This document shows, piece by piece, positions 53,739 through 63,471 of a stretch of DNA of 64,000 bases (the stretch's first letter is position 1; each line of letters starts with the position of its first letter). Source of the stretch: Algoriphagus boseongensis. GTDB taxonomy: Bacteria; Bacteroidota; Bacteroidia; Cytophagales; Cyclobacteriaceae. Below the pieces are notes generated by a model. That model saw nothing but the letters and a program-made list of their open reading frames with translations. It was not told the origin of the DNA and made no database searches. The position numbers were made by a program, and so were the translations under genes. Where the stretch lies: NCBI RefSeq assembly GCF_004362805.1, contig NZ_SNYF01000011.1, positions 1 to 64,000 of the forward strand. Reading direction: 5' to 3'.

Positions 53739-53770
53739 CAAAAGTAGAGGATTATCGCCTTTATTCCAAA
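53739..53770 (-). promoter_or_regulatory. Promoter of rpsF-rpsR-rplI
   Basis: On the minus strand TTTG (53767-53770), 20 bp, TACTTTTG (53739-53746): perfect Bacteroidota -33/-7 elements, leaving a leader of about 30 nt before rpsF. Confidence 0.75.
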
Positions 53771-53848
53771 CAGTTCCAGAAAACAAAACTCCAAGGCCAT
53801 AAAAAAAGACCTCTTTTGGAGGTCTTTTAAAAATTGGAGCTAGAAGGT

Positions 53849-54778
53849 TTATTTCACCGTGAAGGTTTTGGTTCCTGCTGGATAATTATCCACGAAAACT
53901 TTTACCGTATGGGTTCCAGATGCGTAGTCAGATCCTTTTTCGTAGTAGAAGGTCAATTCTTGATTGGTGTTGTCGAAGATTAGGTCTTGCTTTACTGTAT
54001 AAAATTGCTCCTGACCATTGATCATAAAGGTACCAGAGCCTTTAGCGACATCGAAAATAGGTTGGTTTTTAGCGTCAAGAATCTGAACATAAATATTTCT
54101 TGGGCCTTTTTCAGCTACTTTATTGTCAGCTAAGTTGAAGCTTACTTTCAATCTTTCGATTTGTCTGTTTCTGAAATCTTTGGTGGTTTCTACTCTTTCT
54201 TTCCCTCTAGAATTCACAGCGGCAATATTGATATTCTCAGCTTTAAGCATAGATGCTACATCCACTTTGGCCTGAAGATCCTGTTTTTGGATATTGAGTT
54301 GAGCGACTTCTTCTTCAATTTCAGCTTGAGTAGTTTTTAGATCTTGATTTTCAGCAAAAAGCTGTTGGTTTGCTGCTCTCAATTCCAAAATCTCTTGATC
54401 TTTCTGAGCGATCAGATTATTCAAGTTGTTGATTCTGTTGTTCAAATTAGCAATTTCAGCTGCTGAACGCTGTCTATTTTGATTTCTTTCAGCAATCATC
54501 TGATCGCGAACTGCTTCCAATGCTTTGACATCACCTCCGAGTTTCTCGATTTCTTTGATTCGGAGATCAAGTTGATAGGTTACTGAATCAAGACGTTGGT
54601 TGAGTTCATTGTTTTCGGTGGAAAGCAATAAGATCTCTTCAGTTTTTTTAGTGCGGTCAACATAATCAGTGTAAAGTTTAATACCACTGATAATGACCAA
54701 AAGTACCAAAACAATAATGATGATATTTTTGCTTTGATCTTTTTTAGGATTAGAATCCTTTTCGAAATTGGTGTTCAT
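53849..54778 (-). CDS. Membrane-anchored coiled-coil protein
   Basis: A 309-aa protein: short cytosolic N-terminus (Lys/Asp-rich), one membrane helix (about 18-37), a long coiled coil rich in Asn, Gln and Glu (about 45-185) and a C-terminal beta domain ([28 protein letters not shown] to the end). Such chromosome-partitioning-ATPase-like proteins are common in Bacteroidota and may act in the cell envelope. ATG at 54778 is used; an earlier in-frame start lies inside the divergent methyltransferase gene. Confidence 0.85.
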   Translation of the reverse strand: MNTNFEKDSNPKKDQSKNIIIIVLVLLVIISGIKLYTDYVDRTKKTEEILLLSTENNELNQRLDSVTYQLDLRIKEIEKLGGDVKALEAVRDQMIAERNQNRQRSAAEIANLNNRINNLNNLIAQKDQEILELRAANQQLFAENQDLKTTQAEIEEEVAQLNIQKQDLQAKVDVASMLKAENINIAAVNSRGKERVETTKDFRNRQIERLKVSFNLADNKVAEKGPRNIYVQILDAKNQPIFDVAKGSGTFMINGQEQFYTVKQDLIFDNTNQELTFYYEKGSDYASGTHTVKVFVDNYPAGTKTFTVK

Positions 54779-54804
54779 TTTAAATTTAATTAAGGGCTTA
54801 CGAC

Positions 54805-55395
54805 ATGGTTGATTTAGACGAAAACTTTTGGACCAGCAGGTATGAACAAGGCTATACTGGATGGGACATCGGCTCCGTCTCCACACCCATTTATCAATAT
54901 CTTTGCCAAATTGAAAATAAGAATATCAAGTTACTCGTTCCAGGTGCCGGTAATGCCCATGAAATAAAAGCAGCATGGGAATTGGGATTCAGAAACGTGT
55001 TTTTGCTGGATATTTCAGAAATTCCAATTAATAATTTTTTAGAAAAGAATCCTGATTTTCCAGAATCTCAAACGTTCCATCAGGATTTTTTCAGTCACAA
55101 TGGACGATATGATTTGATTTTGGAGCAAACTTTTTTCTGTGCCCTGGATCCAAATCTTAGAAATAAATATGCCAGCAAAATGCATGAATTGCTTAACCCT
55201 GAAGGAAAGTTGGTTGGGGTATTATTCAATAGAATTTTTCAAAATCCTGGACCTCCCTTTGGAGGGTCAGAAAAGGAATATCGGACATACTTTGATCCAT
55301 TTTTTAAATACAATACCTACGAAGAATGTAAGAATTCAATTCCTGCCCGAGCTGGTTCCGAATGGTGGATTAATCTTCAAAAATCAACAAGATAA
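54805..55395 (+). CDS. TPMT-family SAM methyltransferase
   Basis: A 196-aa thiopurine-methyltransferase-like enzyme: ENFWTSRYEQGYTGWDIGSVSTP, LLVPGAGNAHEIKAAWELGF (SAM loop), HQDFFSHNGRYDLILEQTFFCALDP. The natural substrate may be a thiol or halide ion. Its start is 26 bp from the divergent coiled-coil gene; its 3' end overlaps the convergent methyltransferase by 12 bp. Confidence 0.88.
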   Translation: MVDLDENFWTSRYEQGYTGWDIGSVSTPIYQYLCQIENKNIKLLVPGAGNAHEIKAAWELGFRNVFLLDISEIPINNFLEKNPDFPESQTFHQDFFSHNGRYDLILEQTFFCALDPNLRNKYASKMHELLNPEGKLVGVLFNRIFQNPGPPFGGSEKEYRTYFDPFFKYNTYEECKNSIPARAGSEWWINLQKSTR

Positions 55396-56163
55396 AATCA
55401 GATGGCTTTTGGGTCCGGGATTTTCAAAAAACACGATACCACATTCGAAGAAATCAAAGGTTAGTCTTACTTCAGGCGATTTTTTTACTTGTTCCCAAGC
55501 TTTTTCCATCTCTTTACTCCAGTGAATATCACCAAGGGCAAAGATGCTTTTCGAATGAGCCCTTTCTTTTAAAAAATTGAAATAGGAAATAGTCCCTTCA
55601 TACGTGTGAGTTGCATCAATCAATGCAAAATCCACGGATGCAGTATTTTTCAAAAATTCTGGAAGAGTCGATTCAATAGGGCCAATATGAAATTCAATGT
55701 TTTTGGGTAAAGGGTCTTGTTGAGCTATTTTTAAAATTTCCTCCGATCCTTCAAATGAATATACTTTTCCCGATGTTGATTTAGCAAGATATCTCGTGCT
55801 GATTCCCATGCAGGTGCCCAATTCGATTACAGTAGTGTTTGGAGTTAGTCCACAAAAGAACTGGTAAATCTGAGCATATTTTGATGAACTGGTGGAGTAT
55901 TTTGTAATGGATTTTATGCTTCGAACTGGTTGTGGAACCTTTTTAGAACCGGCACCTAAATCAAGGACTTCAATTGAATCTGAACTGGTTAACAGGGTTT
56001 TTCTAAAAGACTCTATTTCTGGATCACCTAGTTTATTGTCTTTTAAAAAATTTAAAAGGCTGGAATAAATGGTATAAACAAAAGGCGATTGTTGGGAATA
56101 TTGATCTTCCTTTTGAAGCCAGTAGTTTAAGAAAGCCAAGAATAAATCGACTTTTCCCGCCAA
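55384..56163 (-). CDS. Class I SAM-dependent methyltransferase
   Basis: A 259-aa methyltransferase-like protein. TVIELGTCMGISTRYLAKST near residue 112 is the SAM loop, KVYSFEGSEEILKIAQ follows, and FALIDATHTYEGTISYFNFLKE resembles O-methyltransferase family 3. An upstream helical part (1-100) is less conserved. It follows apaG by 1 bp, so it is likely co-transcribed. Substrate unknown. Confidence 0.85.
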   Translation of the reverse strand: MAGKVDLFLAFLNYWLQKEDQYSQQSPFVYTIYSSLLNFLKDNKLGDPEIESFRKTLLTSSDSIEVLDLGAGSKKVPQPVRSIKSITKYSTSSSKYAQIYQFFCGLTPNTTVIELGTCMGISTRYLAKSTSGKVYSFEGSEEILKIAQQDPLPKNIEFHIGPIESTLPEFLKNTASVDFALIDATHTYEGTISYFNFLKERAHSKSIFALGDIHWSKEMEKAWEQVKKSPEVRLTFDFFECGIVFFENPGPKSHLILSC

Positions 56164-56164
56164 A

Positions 56165-56551
56165 TTAATTGTGGAAGAAATTCGCGATTAATTGAAATTC
56201 TGGAATTGCGACTTGGATTTGCTTGCCATCGTAGACCTTTTCCATCAGGTAAGATCCTTTCATTTTTCCAAGTCCTGATTTCAAGTTGCAGCCCGAAACA
56301 TAGGTATGTGATTCACCCGGTTCCAAAATAGGTTGCTGGCCCACGACTCCCATTCCTTCAACAATTTTTGTACTTTCGGCAGCATCAAAAATTTCCCATT
56401 TTCTGGAAATAAGTTGAAAAGTATGCTGACTTTTATTTTCAATAGTCACCCGATAGGTAAATACAAAATGGTGCTGATGAGGATTGGAAAACTCAGCCTG
56501 GTAGGTAACTTCTACACTTACCTGGATTCCTTCTGTAACTGCTGTAACCAT
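56165..56551 (-). CDS. apaG: ApaG protein
   Basis: A 128-aa FN3-like beta-sandwich protein. HHFVFTYRVTIENKSQHTFQLISRKWEIFDA and EGMGVVGQQPILEPGESHTYVSGCNL, with MKGSYLME, are diagnostic ApaG motifs. Its role in metal or nucleotide stress is not firmly known. ATG at 56551 is used (MVTAVTEGIQVSV); a start at 56563 adds four residues. Confidence 0.94.
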   Translation of the reverse strand: MVTAVTEGIQVSVEVTYQAEFSNPHQHHFVFTYRVTIENKSQHTFQLISRKWEIFDAAESTKIVEGMGVVGQQPILEPGESHTYVSGCNLKSGLGKMKGSYLMEKVYDGKQIQVAIPEFQLIANFFHN

Positions 56552-56614
56552 AGAATGAATCATATTTTACAAAGTAAAGTACAATTTCCGAATAATAAAT
56601 TGTAAAAATTAATA

Positions 56615-57277
56615 ATGGACGTTAAAATTGAAGATAGTTGGAAGAATGCTTTAATCGATGTTTTTTCCCAAGATTTTTTCCATCAACTGGTAACTTTCGT
56701 TAAAGACGAATATAGTACTCAACAGGTTTTCCCTCCAGGAAAAGAAATTTTTAACGCCTTTTGGCACTGTCCCTTGGATAAAGTTAAGGTAGTGATTTTG
56801 GGGCAAGATCCTTACCATGGCCCCGGGCAGGCCCATGGACTTTCGTTTTCTGTGAAGCCTGGAATTCCTTTTCCGCCCAGTCTTTTAAATATTTTCAAAG
56901 AAATCAAGCAGGACCTAGGGAAGGACATGCCGCCAAATGGGGACCTGTCCAGCTGGGCGGATCAGGGAGTGTTTCTACTCAATGCCACCTTGACAGTACG
57001 AGCTCATCAAGCTGGGTCTCATCAAAATAAAGGTTGGGAGATTTTTACAGATAAAGTGATTCAGACTATCAGCGCTTCCCGAGAGCAAGTGGTTTTTTTG
57101 CTGTGGGGAGCTTATGCTCAAAAAAAAGCGGAATTGATTGACTCATCTAAGCATTTGATTTTGAAAGCTCCTCACCCAAGTCCTTTGTCTGCCCATAGAG
57201 GATTTTTAGGTTGTGGGCATTTCTCAAAAGCAAATCAGTACTTGGAGTCAAAAGGTTTAGAACCTATCAAATGGTAA
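56615..57277 (+). CDS. ung: Uracil-DNA glycosylase (family 1)
   Basis: Removes uracil from DNA. The 220-aa chain shows [20 protein letters not shown] with catalytic Asp64, a [19 protein letters not shown] segment and the C-terminal [21 protein letters not shown] with catalytic His. Full length. A terminator shared with lepB follows. Confidence 0.97.
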   Translation: MDVKIEDSWKNALIDVFSQDFFHQLVTFVKDEYSTQQVFPPGKEIFNAFWHCPLDKVKVVILGQDPYHGPGQAHGLSFSVKPGIPFPPSLLNIFKEIKQDLGKDMPPNGDLSSWADQGVFLLNATLTVRAHQAGSHQNKGWEIFTDKVIQTISASREQVVFLLWGAYAQKKAELIDSSKHLILKAPHPSPLSAHRGFLGCGHFSKANQYLESKGLEPIKW

Positions 57278-57279
57278 AA

Positions 57280-57302
57280 AAAAGGCCCTTTTCGGGCCTT
57301 TT
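57280..57302. terminator. Terminator between ung and lepB
   Basis: A perfect 9-bp stem AAAAGGCCC/GGGCCTTTT with a 5-nt loop, between two convergent genes, A-rich on the left and T-rich on the right. Confidence 0.85.
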
Positions 57303-57305
57303 GCT

Positions 57306-58388
57306 TTATTCAATTCCTTTGAAGAATCTGTTCCATCGAATTTTATTGAACATGGATTCGTATTTATCCAGTGAGAGCCACAGGAACCAGGCCTTTCCTA
57401 CCACATGGTCCTCTGGCACAAAACCCCAATATCTTGAATCAAGAGAATCGTGTCTATTATCGCCCATCATGAAATAGTAATCTTGCTTAAAGGTGTACTG
57501 ATCTACTTTTTGCCCATCAATGAACAGCTGTCCATCACGTACCTCCACTGATTCGTGGCCTTCATATTTTTCAATGGTAAAGGCATATTTGATCACATTC
57601 TCAGGGGTCATTTCCATAGTTTGATCCTTACCTGGAATTAACAAGGGGCCATAATTATCTCTATTCCAAACTACTCCCATTCCTTGAGGGAAGAGTTCAG
57701 GCCCTTGTTCTCTTTCTCCTTCAGTATAAATTCTTTTGGTAATTGAAGTGACTACAGGGGAAGATTTTAATCGTTCCACCATTTGGTCAGTAGCATAGAT
57801 CAAATAGCCCGCCCCATTGGCAAATGCATAGAAACTTTCTGGATTGATTCCATAGTCAGCAAAGAATTCTGCAGTCAATGGTCTATTACTAATCAGGTCG
57901 TAGGAATATTGCATTTCCTCAGGTTTTGGTGAAGCCTGCCCATTTACAAATAGTTCTCCTTTTTTAATCTCAATTACGTCTCCTGGGATTCCAACTGCTC
58001 GTTTGATATAGTTAGTTTTTAGGTCATTAGGATATTGAAATTCAACAGGGTAGTTGAAAACAACCACGTCATACCTTTCAATTTTACTCAAACCGGGAAG
58101 TCTGTAATATGGCAATTGAATCGCATCTGAATAAGATGGGATTTCAGTTCCCCAAATCTTCTGGTGTGTTAAAGGCACCTGAAGTGGTGTCTTAGGAATT
58201 CTGGTTCCGTAATGCATCTTGCTCACAAACAAAAAGTCTCCTACTAAAAGAGATTTTTCCATGGAAGCAGTCGGAATAGTAAAAGGCTCAAGAAGTAACC
58301 ATCGGATTAAACTGGCTGCAACGACTGCAAAAACCAAGGCATCAACCCATTCCCTTGCCGGGGATTTTTTATTTTTTGCTTTACTCAT
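57306..58388 (-). CDS. lepB: Signal peptidase I
   Basis: Cleaves signal peptides at the membrane. The 360-aa protein has an N-terminal membrane helix (about 13-33), catalytic Ser in TIPTASMEKSL, catalytic Lys in NYIKRAVGIPGD and the C-terminal GDNRHDSLDSRYWG box. It carries the large insert in the beta domain usual for Bacteroidota. Last gene of the parA operon, 13 bp after dapB. Confidence 0.96.
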   Translation of the reverse strand: MSKAKNKKSPAREWVDALVFAVVAASLIRWLLLEPFTIPTASMEKSLLVGDFLFVSKMHYGTRIPKTPLQVPLTHQKIWGTEIPSYSDAIQLPYYRLPGLSKIERYDVVVFNYPVEFQYPNDLKTNYIKRAVGIPGDVIEIKKGELFVNGQASPKPEEMQYSYDLISNRPLTAEFFADYGINPESFYAFANGAGYLIYATDQMVERLKSSPVVTSITKRIYTEGEREQGPELFPQGMGVVWNRDNYGPLLIPGKDQTMEMTPENVIKYAFTIEKYEGHESVEVRDGQLFIDGQKVDQYTFKQDYYFMMGDNRHDSLDSRYWGFVPEDHVVGKAWFLWLSLDKYESMFNKIRWNRFFKGIE

Positions 58389-58401
58389 TTTTCAAATTTG
58401 A

Positions 58402-59124
58402 TCAAAAGGAAAGAAAATCGTTCATTGAAAGTACGCCTTTTTTGTTTTTTATCCACTCAGCCACCAAAACTGCGCCAAGGGCAAATCCCATTCTGCTATG
58501 TGCGGTGTGGGAAATTTCAATGGTGTCAATATCAGAGGAATAAGTAATAATATGTGTTCCAGGCGCTGGATCAATTCGTTTGGAAGTGATCGGGACTGAC
58601 TGTTCGGAATCGGCCATTTGTCCGGTTAAATTCCATTGAGTTTTAACATCCAAATTCTGGATTATTCCCTCGGCCAAAGTAATCGCGGTCCCGGAAGGAG
58701 CATCTTTTTTCTGGGTATGATGAATTTCCTCGATAGCCACTTGATATCCAGAAGTTTCATTCATCAACTTGGCCAAAAATTCATTCACTTTAAAGAAGAT
58801 ATTGACCCCGATGCTATAATTAGAGGCATAAAAGAATGCTCCGTTTTTCTCTTGCGTCAATTTGCTCACTTCAGGCAAGTGTTCCAGCCATCCGGTTGTC
58901 CCGGAGACTACTGGAATTCCCCTTTCGATAGCCCAAGTGATATTTCCCAAAGCGGATTCAGGTTGGCTGAATTCAATCACCACATCTACGTCGGCAGGGT
59001 TGATTTTTTCAAGCTCAGAGATGTTTTCTAAGTTGATTTTTCCGGCAAGGAAATGGCCTCGGGATTCTGCGATTTCCCCGATAATTTTTCCCATTTTTCC
59101 GTAGCCGAGAAGTAAAATATTCAT
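58402..59124 (-). CDS. dapB: 4-hydroxy-tetrahydrodipicolinate reductase
   Basis: Lysine and peptidoglycan (meso-diaminopimelate) pathway. The 240-aa enzyme shows GYGKMG (NAD(P) loop), VIEFSQPES, SGTTGW, SNYSIGVNIFF and the EEIHHTQKKDAPSGTA catalytic signature. Shares TAATG with the DUF5683 gene before it, so they are translationally coupled. Confidence 0.96.
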   Translation of the reverse strand: MNILLLGYGKMGKIIGEIAESRGHFLAGKINLENISELEKINPADVDVVIEFSQPESALGNITWAIERGIPVVSGTTGWLEHLPEVSKLTQEKNGAFFYASNYSIGVNIFFKVNEFLAKLMNETSGYQVAIEEIHHTQKKDAPSGTAITLAEGIIQNLDVKTQWNLTGQMADSEQSVPITSKRIDPAPGTHIITYSSDIDTIEISHTAHSRMGFALGAVLVAEWIKNKKGVLSMNDFLSF

Positions 59125-59735
59125 TATTTAAATTGAAGTTTTAAAGAAAGTCCCACAAGATTATTTGATGCGGAAAAAGATTCCAAACTAGGTTCTATTT
59201 TAAGTGCCAAGTCATCGCTGATATCAAAACCGGACAAGTGCGCATCGACATTCGCATCGATGATATTTAATGCATAGATTCCGAATAAAAGCAAAATAGT
59301 AAAGTCCCTGTTTTGTCTCCAGTAATCCACATTTCTCACTAAGGCATCCCTGTTTAGGGAAGGAAATTGGGAATTGTCACCTTCATCGAAGGCATTGAGT
59401 GCATCGATAAAGGTTTGATATCTCTTGTTATTGTATCCGATGAAGTAGATGTCTGTCATAAATCCTGCATAAAGGATGGGTACTTTCCATGCCTTTCCAT
59501 TGTATACTTGACCTGCTCCAGGTAAAACTGCCGAAAGGATGGTAGCTTTTCTTGGGTTTTTAGGAAGACTAGAGTAATCAATCTTCTTTTTTGGGGTTTC
59601 GGTTTGAGTTACCTGAGGAGGATTTTGAGTTTGGGAAAAGCCCGGCAACGTCCAGAAAATGGACAAAAGCAAAAGCCCCATGAGAATCCACGGGGTCTTT
59701 TGTTTTCCAAGAGTATGGAAGCCGTTGAATTTCAA
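59124..59735 (-). CDS. DUF5683 membrane protein
   Basis: A 203-aa protein with a signal-like N-terminus (about 14-33, ending PGFSQT), a KIDYSSLPKNPRKATILSAVLPGAGQVYNGKAWKVPI segment (residues about 50-90) that marks DUF5683, then two or three membrane helices. The LSAVLPGAGQVYNGKAW motif is similar to the P-loop-free YGAQ-type small membrane domain. Function unknown; it is 2 bp behind parB. Confidence 0.88.
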   Translation of the reverse strand: MKFNGFHTLGKQKTPWILMGLLLLSIFWTLPGFSQTQNPPQVTQTETPKKKIDYSSLPKNPRKATILSAVLPGAGQVYNGKAWKVPILYAGFMTDIYFIGYNNKRYQTFIDALNAFDEGDNSQFPSLNRDALVRNVDYWRQNRDFTILLLFGIYALNIIDANVDAHLSGFDISDDLALKIEPSLESFSASNNLVGLSLKLQFK

Positions 59736-59737
59736 GT

Positions 59738-60649
59738 TTAGATGAGTTCGAGGATTTCTAGAATCCTGTTGAGATCTGAGGCTGAATTAAAAGGGATTTT
59801 GATTTCACCCTTATTTCTGTCGTTTGATTTGAGAGCTACCTTGGTTCCGAAATGAGAAGCCAGCCTCTGCTGGATTTTGTTCATTTCGTATTTCCTTACC
59901 GGGTCAAGTCCAGGGGATTTTTCTTCCTTTTTAGATTTGCCTTCATTCAAGGATTTAACCAAAGCTTCTACTTTTCTTACGCTGAGTTCTTCTTCTACAG
60001 CTTTTTTGAAAATGGAAAGTTGCTTTTCCACATTTTCCACATTGATCAAGGCTCTCGCATGACCCATTGAAATTTGCTGGTCACGGATGGCTGCTTGAAT
60101 AGTGGGAGGGAGCTTAAGTAAACGCAGGTAATTATTTACGGTAGTCCGGTTTTTCCCAACTCTATCTCCCAATTCCTCTTGCTTCAAATTACATTCTGCA
60201 AGAAGTCTTTGGTAGGAATGGGCGATTTCCAGGGCGTTTAGATTTTCTCTTTGGATGTTTTCGATCAATGCCATTTCCAGCATTTGCTGGTCATTGGCAG
60301 TTCGGACATAAGCAGGGATCTGCTTTAATCCGGCAATTTTAGAGGCTTGAAAACGTCTTTCTCCAGAAATCAATTGATATTCATTGGGAGCAAGCTTGCG
60401 AACTGTAATGGGTTGAATTATTCCTTGCACTCGAATGGACTCTGCCAATTCCTCTAGCGCGTCCTTGTCAAAATGAGTTCTGGGCTGGAAGGGGTTAACC
60501 TGAATCTCTTCTAGAGAAATTTCAAAAATTCCAGCTTTTGATACTTCAGGTAGAATTTCGTCTGATTTTCCCTTGGCAGGACTGTCCTGCAAAAGAGCCC
60601 CAAGCCCTCTTCCTAATACGCTTTTTTTGTTGGGTTTTGAATCAGACAT
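59738..60649 (-). CDS. parB: Chromosome partitioning protein ParB
   Basis: A 303-aa CTP-dependent DNA clamp binding parS. It has KKSVLGRGLGALL at the N-terminus (ParA-stimulating region), NPFQPRTHFD and GERRFQASK (CTP-binding boxes), a helix-turn-helix with LGDRVGKNRTTVNNYLRLLKLP and a C-terminal dimer domain. It is 4 bp behind parA. I saw no convincing parS site nearby. Confidence 0.96.
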   Translation of the reverse strand: MSDSKPNKKSVLGRGLGALLQDSPAKGKSDEILPEVSKAGIFEISLEEIQVNPFQPRTHFDKDALEELAESIRVQGIIQPITVRKLAPNEYQLISGERRFQASKIAGLKQIPAYVRTANDQQMLEMALIENIQRENLNALEIAHSYQRLLAECNLKQEELGDRVGKNRTTVNNYLRLLKLPPTIQAAIRDQQISMGHARALINVENVEKQLSIFKKAVEEELSVRKVEALVKSLNEGKSKKEEKSPGLDPVRKYEMNKIQQRLASHFGTKVALKSNDRNKGEIKIPFNSASDLNRILEILELI

Positions 60650-60653
60650 AATT

Positions 60654-61436
60654 TCAATTGTTCACTTTTTGGAATCCATTTTTTTGAGCGATTTCTCCTG
60701 CCAAATTAAGATAGGCTATCGCACCTTTTCCTTCTGCGTCAAAAGCAATCGCAGGCATTCCAAAACTCGGTGCTTCCGAAAGCCTAACGTTTCTAGGGAT
60801 AATCGTATCAAAAACCATGTTTTTGAAGTGGATCTTCACTTCTTCTACCACTTGATTGGAAAGACGAAGACGCACATCGTACATGGTTAACAAAATGCCC
60901 TCAATTTCCAATTCGGGGTTGAGGCGAGTTTGAATAATCTTGATGGTATTCAATAATTTTCCCAAACCCTCTAATGCGAAATATTCACATTGAACTGGAA
61001 TAATAACCGAATTGGCCGCAGTAAGGGCATTGATGGTAATCAGTCCAAGTGAAGGGGAGCAATCGATAATGATAAAATCGTAATCTTCCTTTACAGGACT
61101 GATTACCTCCTTCATCTTTTCTTCCCTATTGTCCATATTGATCATTTCCACTTCAGCACCTACCAAATCAATGTGGGAGGGTACTAGGTCTAGATGATCA
61201 ATATTTGTTTTGTGGATGATATCTTTCACAGGAATGTTTTCCACCATGCATTCGTAGATGCTAGTTTCTACCGACTTGGGATCATGTCCCAAACCAGAAG
61301 TTGTGTTTGCCTGCGGGTCGGCGTCGATCACCAGAGTTTTATACTCCAGGATCGCCAAACTCGCGGCAAGATTCATTGCAGTGGTAGTTTTTCCAACCCC
61401 GCCTTTTTGGTTGGCGATGGCAATAATTTTTCCCAT
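60654..61436 (-). CDS. parA: Chromosome partitioning ATPase ParA (Soj)
   Basis: A 260-aa Walker-type ATPase that segregates chromosome origins with ParB. The deviant Walker [10 protein letters not shown] follows IAIANQ at residue 9, DADPQANTT and [19 protein letters not shown] complete the site. First gene of the parA-parB-DUF5683-dapB-lepB operon; the upstream 61437-61600 stretch holds a short AGGTC/GACCT repeat and no other gene. Confidence 0.96.
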   Translation of the reverse strand: MGKIIAIANQKGGVGKTTTAMNLAASLAILEYKTLVIDADPQANTTSGLGHDPKSVETSIYECMVENIPVKDIIHKTNIDHLDLVPSHIDLVGAEVEMINMDNREEKMKEVISPVKEDYDFIIIDCSPSLGLITINALTAANSVIIPVQCEYFALEGLGKLLNTIKIIQTRLNPELEIEGILLTMYDVRLRLSNQVVEEVKIHFKNMVFDTIIPRNVRLSEAPSFGMPAIAFDAEGKGAIAYLNLAGEIAQKNGFQKVNN

Positions 61437-61602
61437 GTTAATTCAAAGGGTATTTGGACTTCAATATTAAACAAATTCAGGTCTTTTCCTTGGTATACCT
61501 GACCTTTTTTTGGGTACCCCTAGGAGTGAAAAAAGGTTAAAAAACTGTAAATCAGAAAGGAATAGATTTGTTGAAAATTCTTTTCAGTCAGTTTATGGCA
61601 AA

Positions 61603-61632
61603 AAACAAGGAGCTCCGAAAAGCTCCCTGTTT
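61603..61632 (-). terminator. Terminator after yidC
   Basis: Stem AAACA-a-GGAGCT paired with AGCTCC-c-TGTTT (one mismatch) and a T-run on the minus strand, 4 bp after the yidC stop. Confidence 0.8.
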
Positions 61633-61636
61633 AATC

Positions 61637-63433
61637 TTACTTCTTCTTGTTGGCATCTGCGGCTTTCATCGCATCTTCCAATCTTTGCTGAAATTTTGAC
61701 TTCTTTTTGTTGACGTTCTTAGCCTTATTCTCTTCTACTTTCTGACGGATTTTCGTGTCGTCTACGAATAATTTGATCAAAGCTTGTTGACCAAATGTGA
61801 ACACGTTGGAAACGAAATAGTAGAAACTCAAACCTGCCGGATAGGAGTTAAGGATGAACATAAACATCACTGGCATGATGTAGCCCAAGTTTTTCATTGG
61901 ACCTGTAGCCGTTGTCAATTGATTATTAAAGTGTGTGTAAATAATCTGAGAAACAGTCATCAATAAGGTGAACAAACTGACATGAGATCCATAAAAAGGA
62001 ATGGTAAATGGCAGCTTGAAAAATTCATCGTAGGTGGAAAGGTCTTTCGCCCAAAGGAAGGATTCCTGTCTCAGTTCTATCGAATTAGGGAAAAAGAAGA
62101 ACATCGCAAACAAGAATGGCATCTGAAGCAAAAGCGGCAAACAGCCTGAAATTGGGCTCACTCCAAGTTGAGAGAAGAGCTTCATTTGTTCCTGTTGCAT
62201 CTTGGTAGGATCATCTCCGAATTTTTCCTTGAGTTCATCGATTTCCGGCTTGATTACTCTCATTTTGGCCATGCCGATGTAGGACTTATAGGTCAGTGGA
62301 GATAGCGCAAGCTTGATCAGGAAGACAATGATGATAATAATGATTCCATAGTTGCTGAAGTATTTTTCCAGAAACTCAAACAGGTGAACAACAATGTATT
62401 TGTTAACCCAGCTAACAAAGAAATATCCCATGTCCACATTCTTCTCGAATCCTTCAGTGACCTTTTTGAGGGTTTTGTATTTGTCTGGGCCGAAATAGAA
62501 GGAGTAGGCTGATTTTCCATTTTCAACAGGTACGGAGAAAGATGCGCCCATTGTTCGTACAATTGAGCTGTCAGCCGGTGTGCTTTGGGTAAGATTTACA
62601 TTTTTGAAATCATTTTCAGCAATAATTCCAGCGGTGAAAAAGCGCTGACTAAAGCCAATCCACTTTACTGGTTCGGTAACTGCTGCTTCTTCCGTATCAT
62701 CGCTTACACCAAGGTTTTCATAGGTTCCAGAAGTCAGGTAGTAATTGACTTGAGATTTTCTTCTGGACTCTGCAAGATCTTTTTCCTGTGCTTTTACTTG
62801 GTCGGTCCAAGAAAGTTTTACCTCATTGCCGGTAAATACTCCTTGATAGTTCTCGATTTCGAAACTTTTCTTTACGACATATTCTCCGTCATTGAGAGTA
62901 AAAGTCTGCTTGATTGCACCAGATTCGGTTTGGGCAGTAAAAGTCAATTCATGGATTGTCCCTTCCTCACCTGGAGTAGAATTTAGCGATGGAGTGAAGT
63001 AGAAATCGGTTAGATTAAATTCTCCAAATCTTGTAGTGATGGATTCGGAAAGATTTGAGCTTTCTTCACTTAGTAAAAGGAGAGGTTCTCCTTTCCAACT
63101 TTCATATTCCTTTAATTGAACTTCTTTAATTGCAGCTCCTTTGGTGGAGAAAGTGATTTTCACTTGCTCATTTTCCAAAACCACAACTTTTGCTTCTCCA
63201 ACAGTTAAAGGAGCCAAAACCCCAAACTTGGAAGCTCGAAGGGAATCCACCAATTCAATTGGAGTCTCTACAACTGCAGAACTTCCGTCAATGGCTGAAG
63301 AAATAGACTCCTGTTCTGTTTGAGCTTGATTTTCATCCACAACAGGGGTTTCAGGTCCTGAAGCGAAAAAAATCGAATAAATTAAAATGACCGCCGCAAA
63401 TAAAATCAGTCCGGTCGCTTGGTTTCTATCCAT
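61637..63433 (-). CDS. yidC: Membrane protein insertase YidC
   Basis: A 598-aa Oxa1/YidC insertase. N-terminal helix (about 6-25), a large periplasmic beta domain (about 60-340) and the five-helix core with LALSPLTYKSYIGMAKMRVIKPEIDEL, SPISGCLPLLLQMPFLFAMFF and the final SYPAGLSFYYFVSNVFTFGQQ. The tail is Lys-rich (KNVNKKKSKFQQR). It follows pyrG by 38 bp on the same strand. Confidence 0.97.
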   Translation of the reverse strand: MDRNQATGLILFAAVILIYSIFFASGPETPVVDENQAQTEQESISSAIDGSSAVVETPIELVDSLRASKFGVLAPLTVGEAKVVVLENEQVKITFSTKGAAIKEVQLKEYESWKGEPLLLLSEESSNLSESITTRFGEFNLTDFYFTPSLNSTPGEEGTIHELTFTAQTESGAIKQTFTLNDGEYVVKKSFEIENYQGVFTGNEVKLSWTDQVKAQEKDLAESRRKSQVNYYLTSGTYENLGVSDDTEEAAVTEPVKWIGFSQRFFTAGIIAENDFKNVNLTQSTPADSSIVRTMGASFSVPVENGKSAYSFYFGPDKYKTLKKVTEGFEKNVDMGYFFVSWVNKYIVVHLFEFLEKYFSNYGIIIIIIVFLIKLALSPLTYKSYIGMAKMRVIKPEIDELKEKFGDDPTKMQQEQMKLFSQLGVSPISGCLPLLLQMPFLFAMFFFFPNSIELRQESFLWAKDLSTYDEFFKLPFTIPFYGSHVSLFTLLMTVSQIIYTHFNNQLTTATGPMKNLGYIMPVMFMFILNSYPAGLSFYYFVSNVFTFGQQALIKLFVDDTKIRQKVEENKAKNVNKKKSKFQQRLEDAMKAADANKKK

Positions 63434-63471
63434 AAGTATACTTGTGATCCCAACTAAAATGGGATGTTAGT

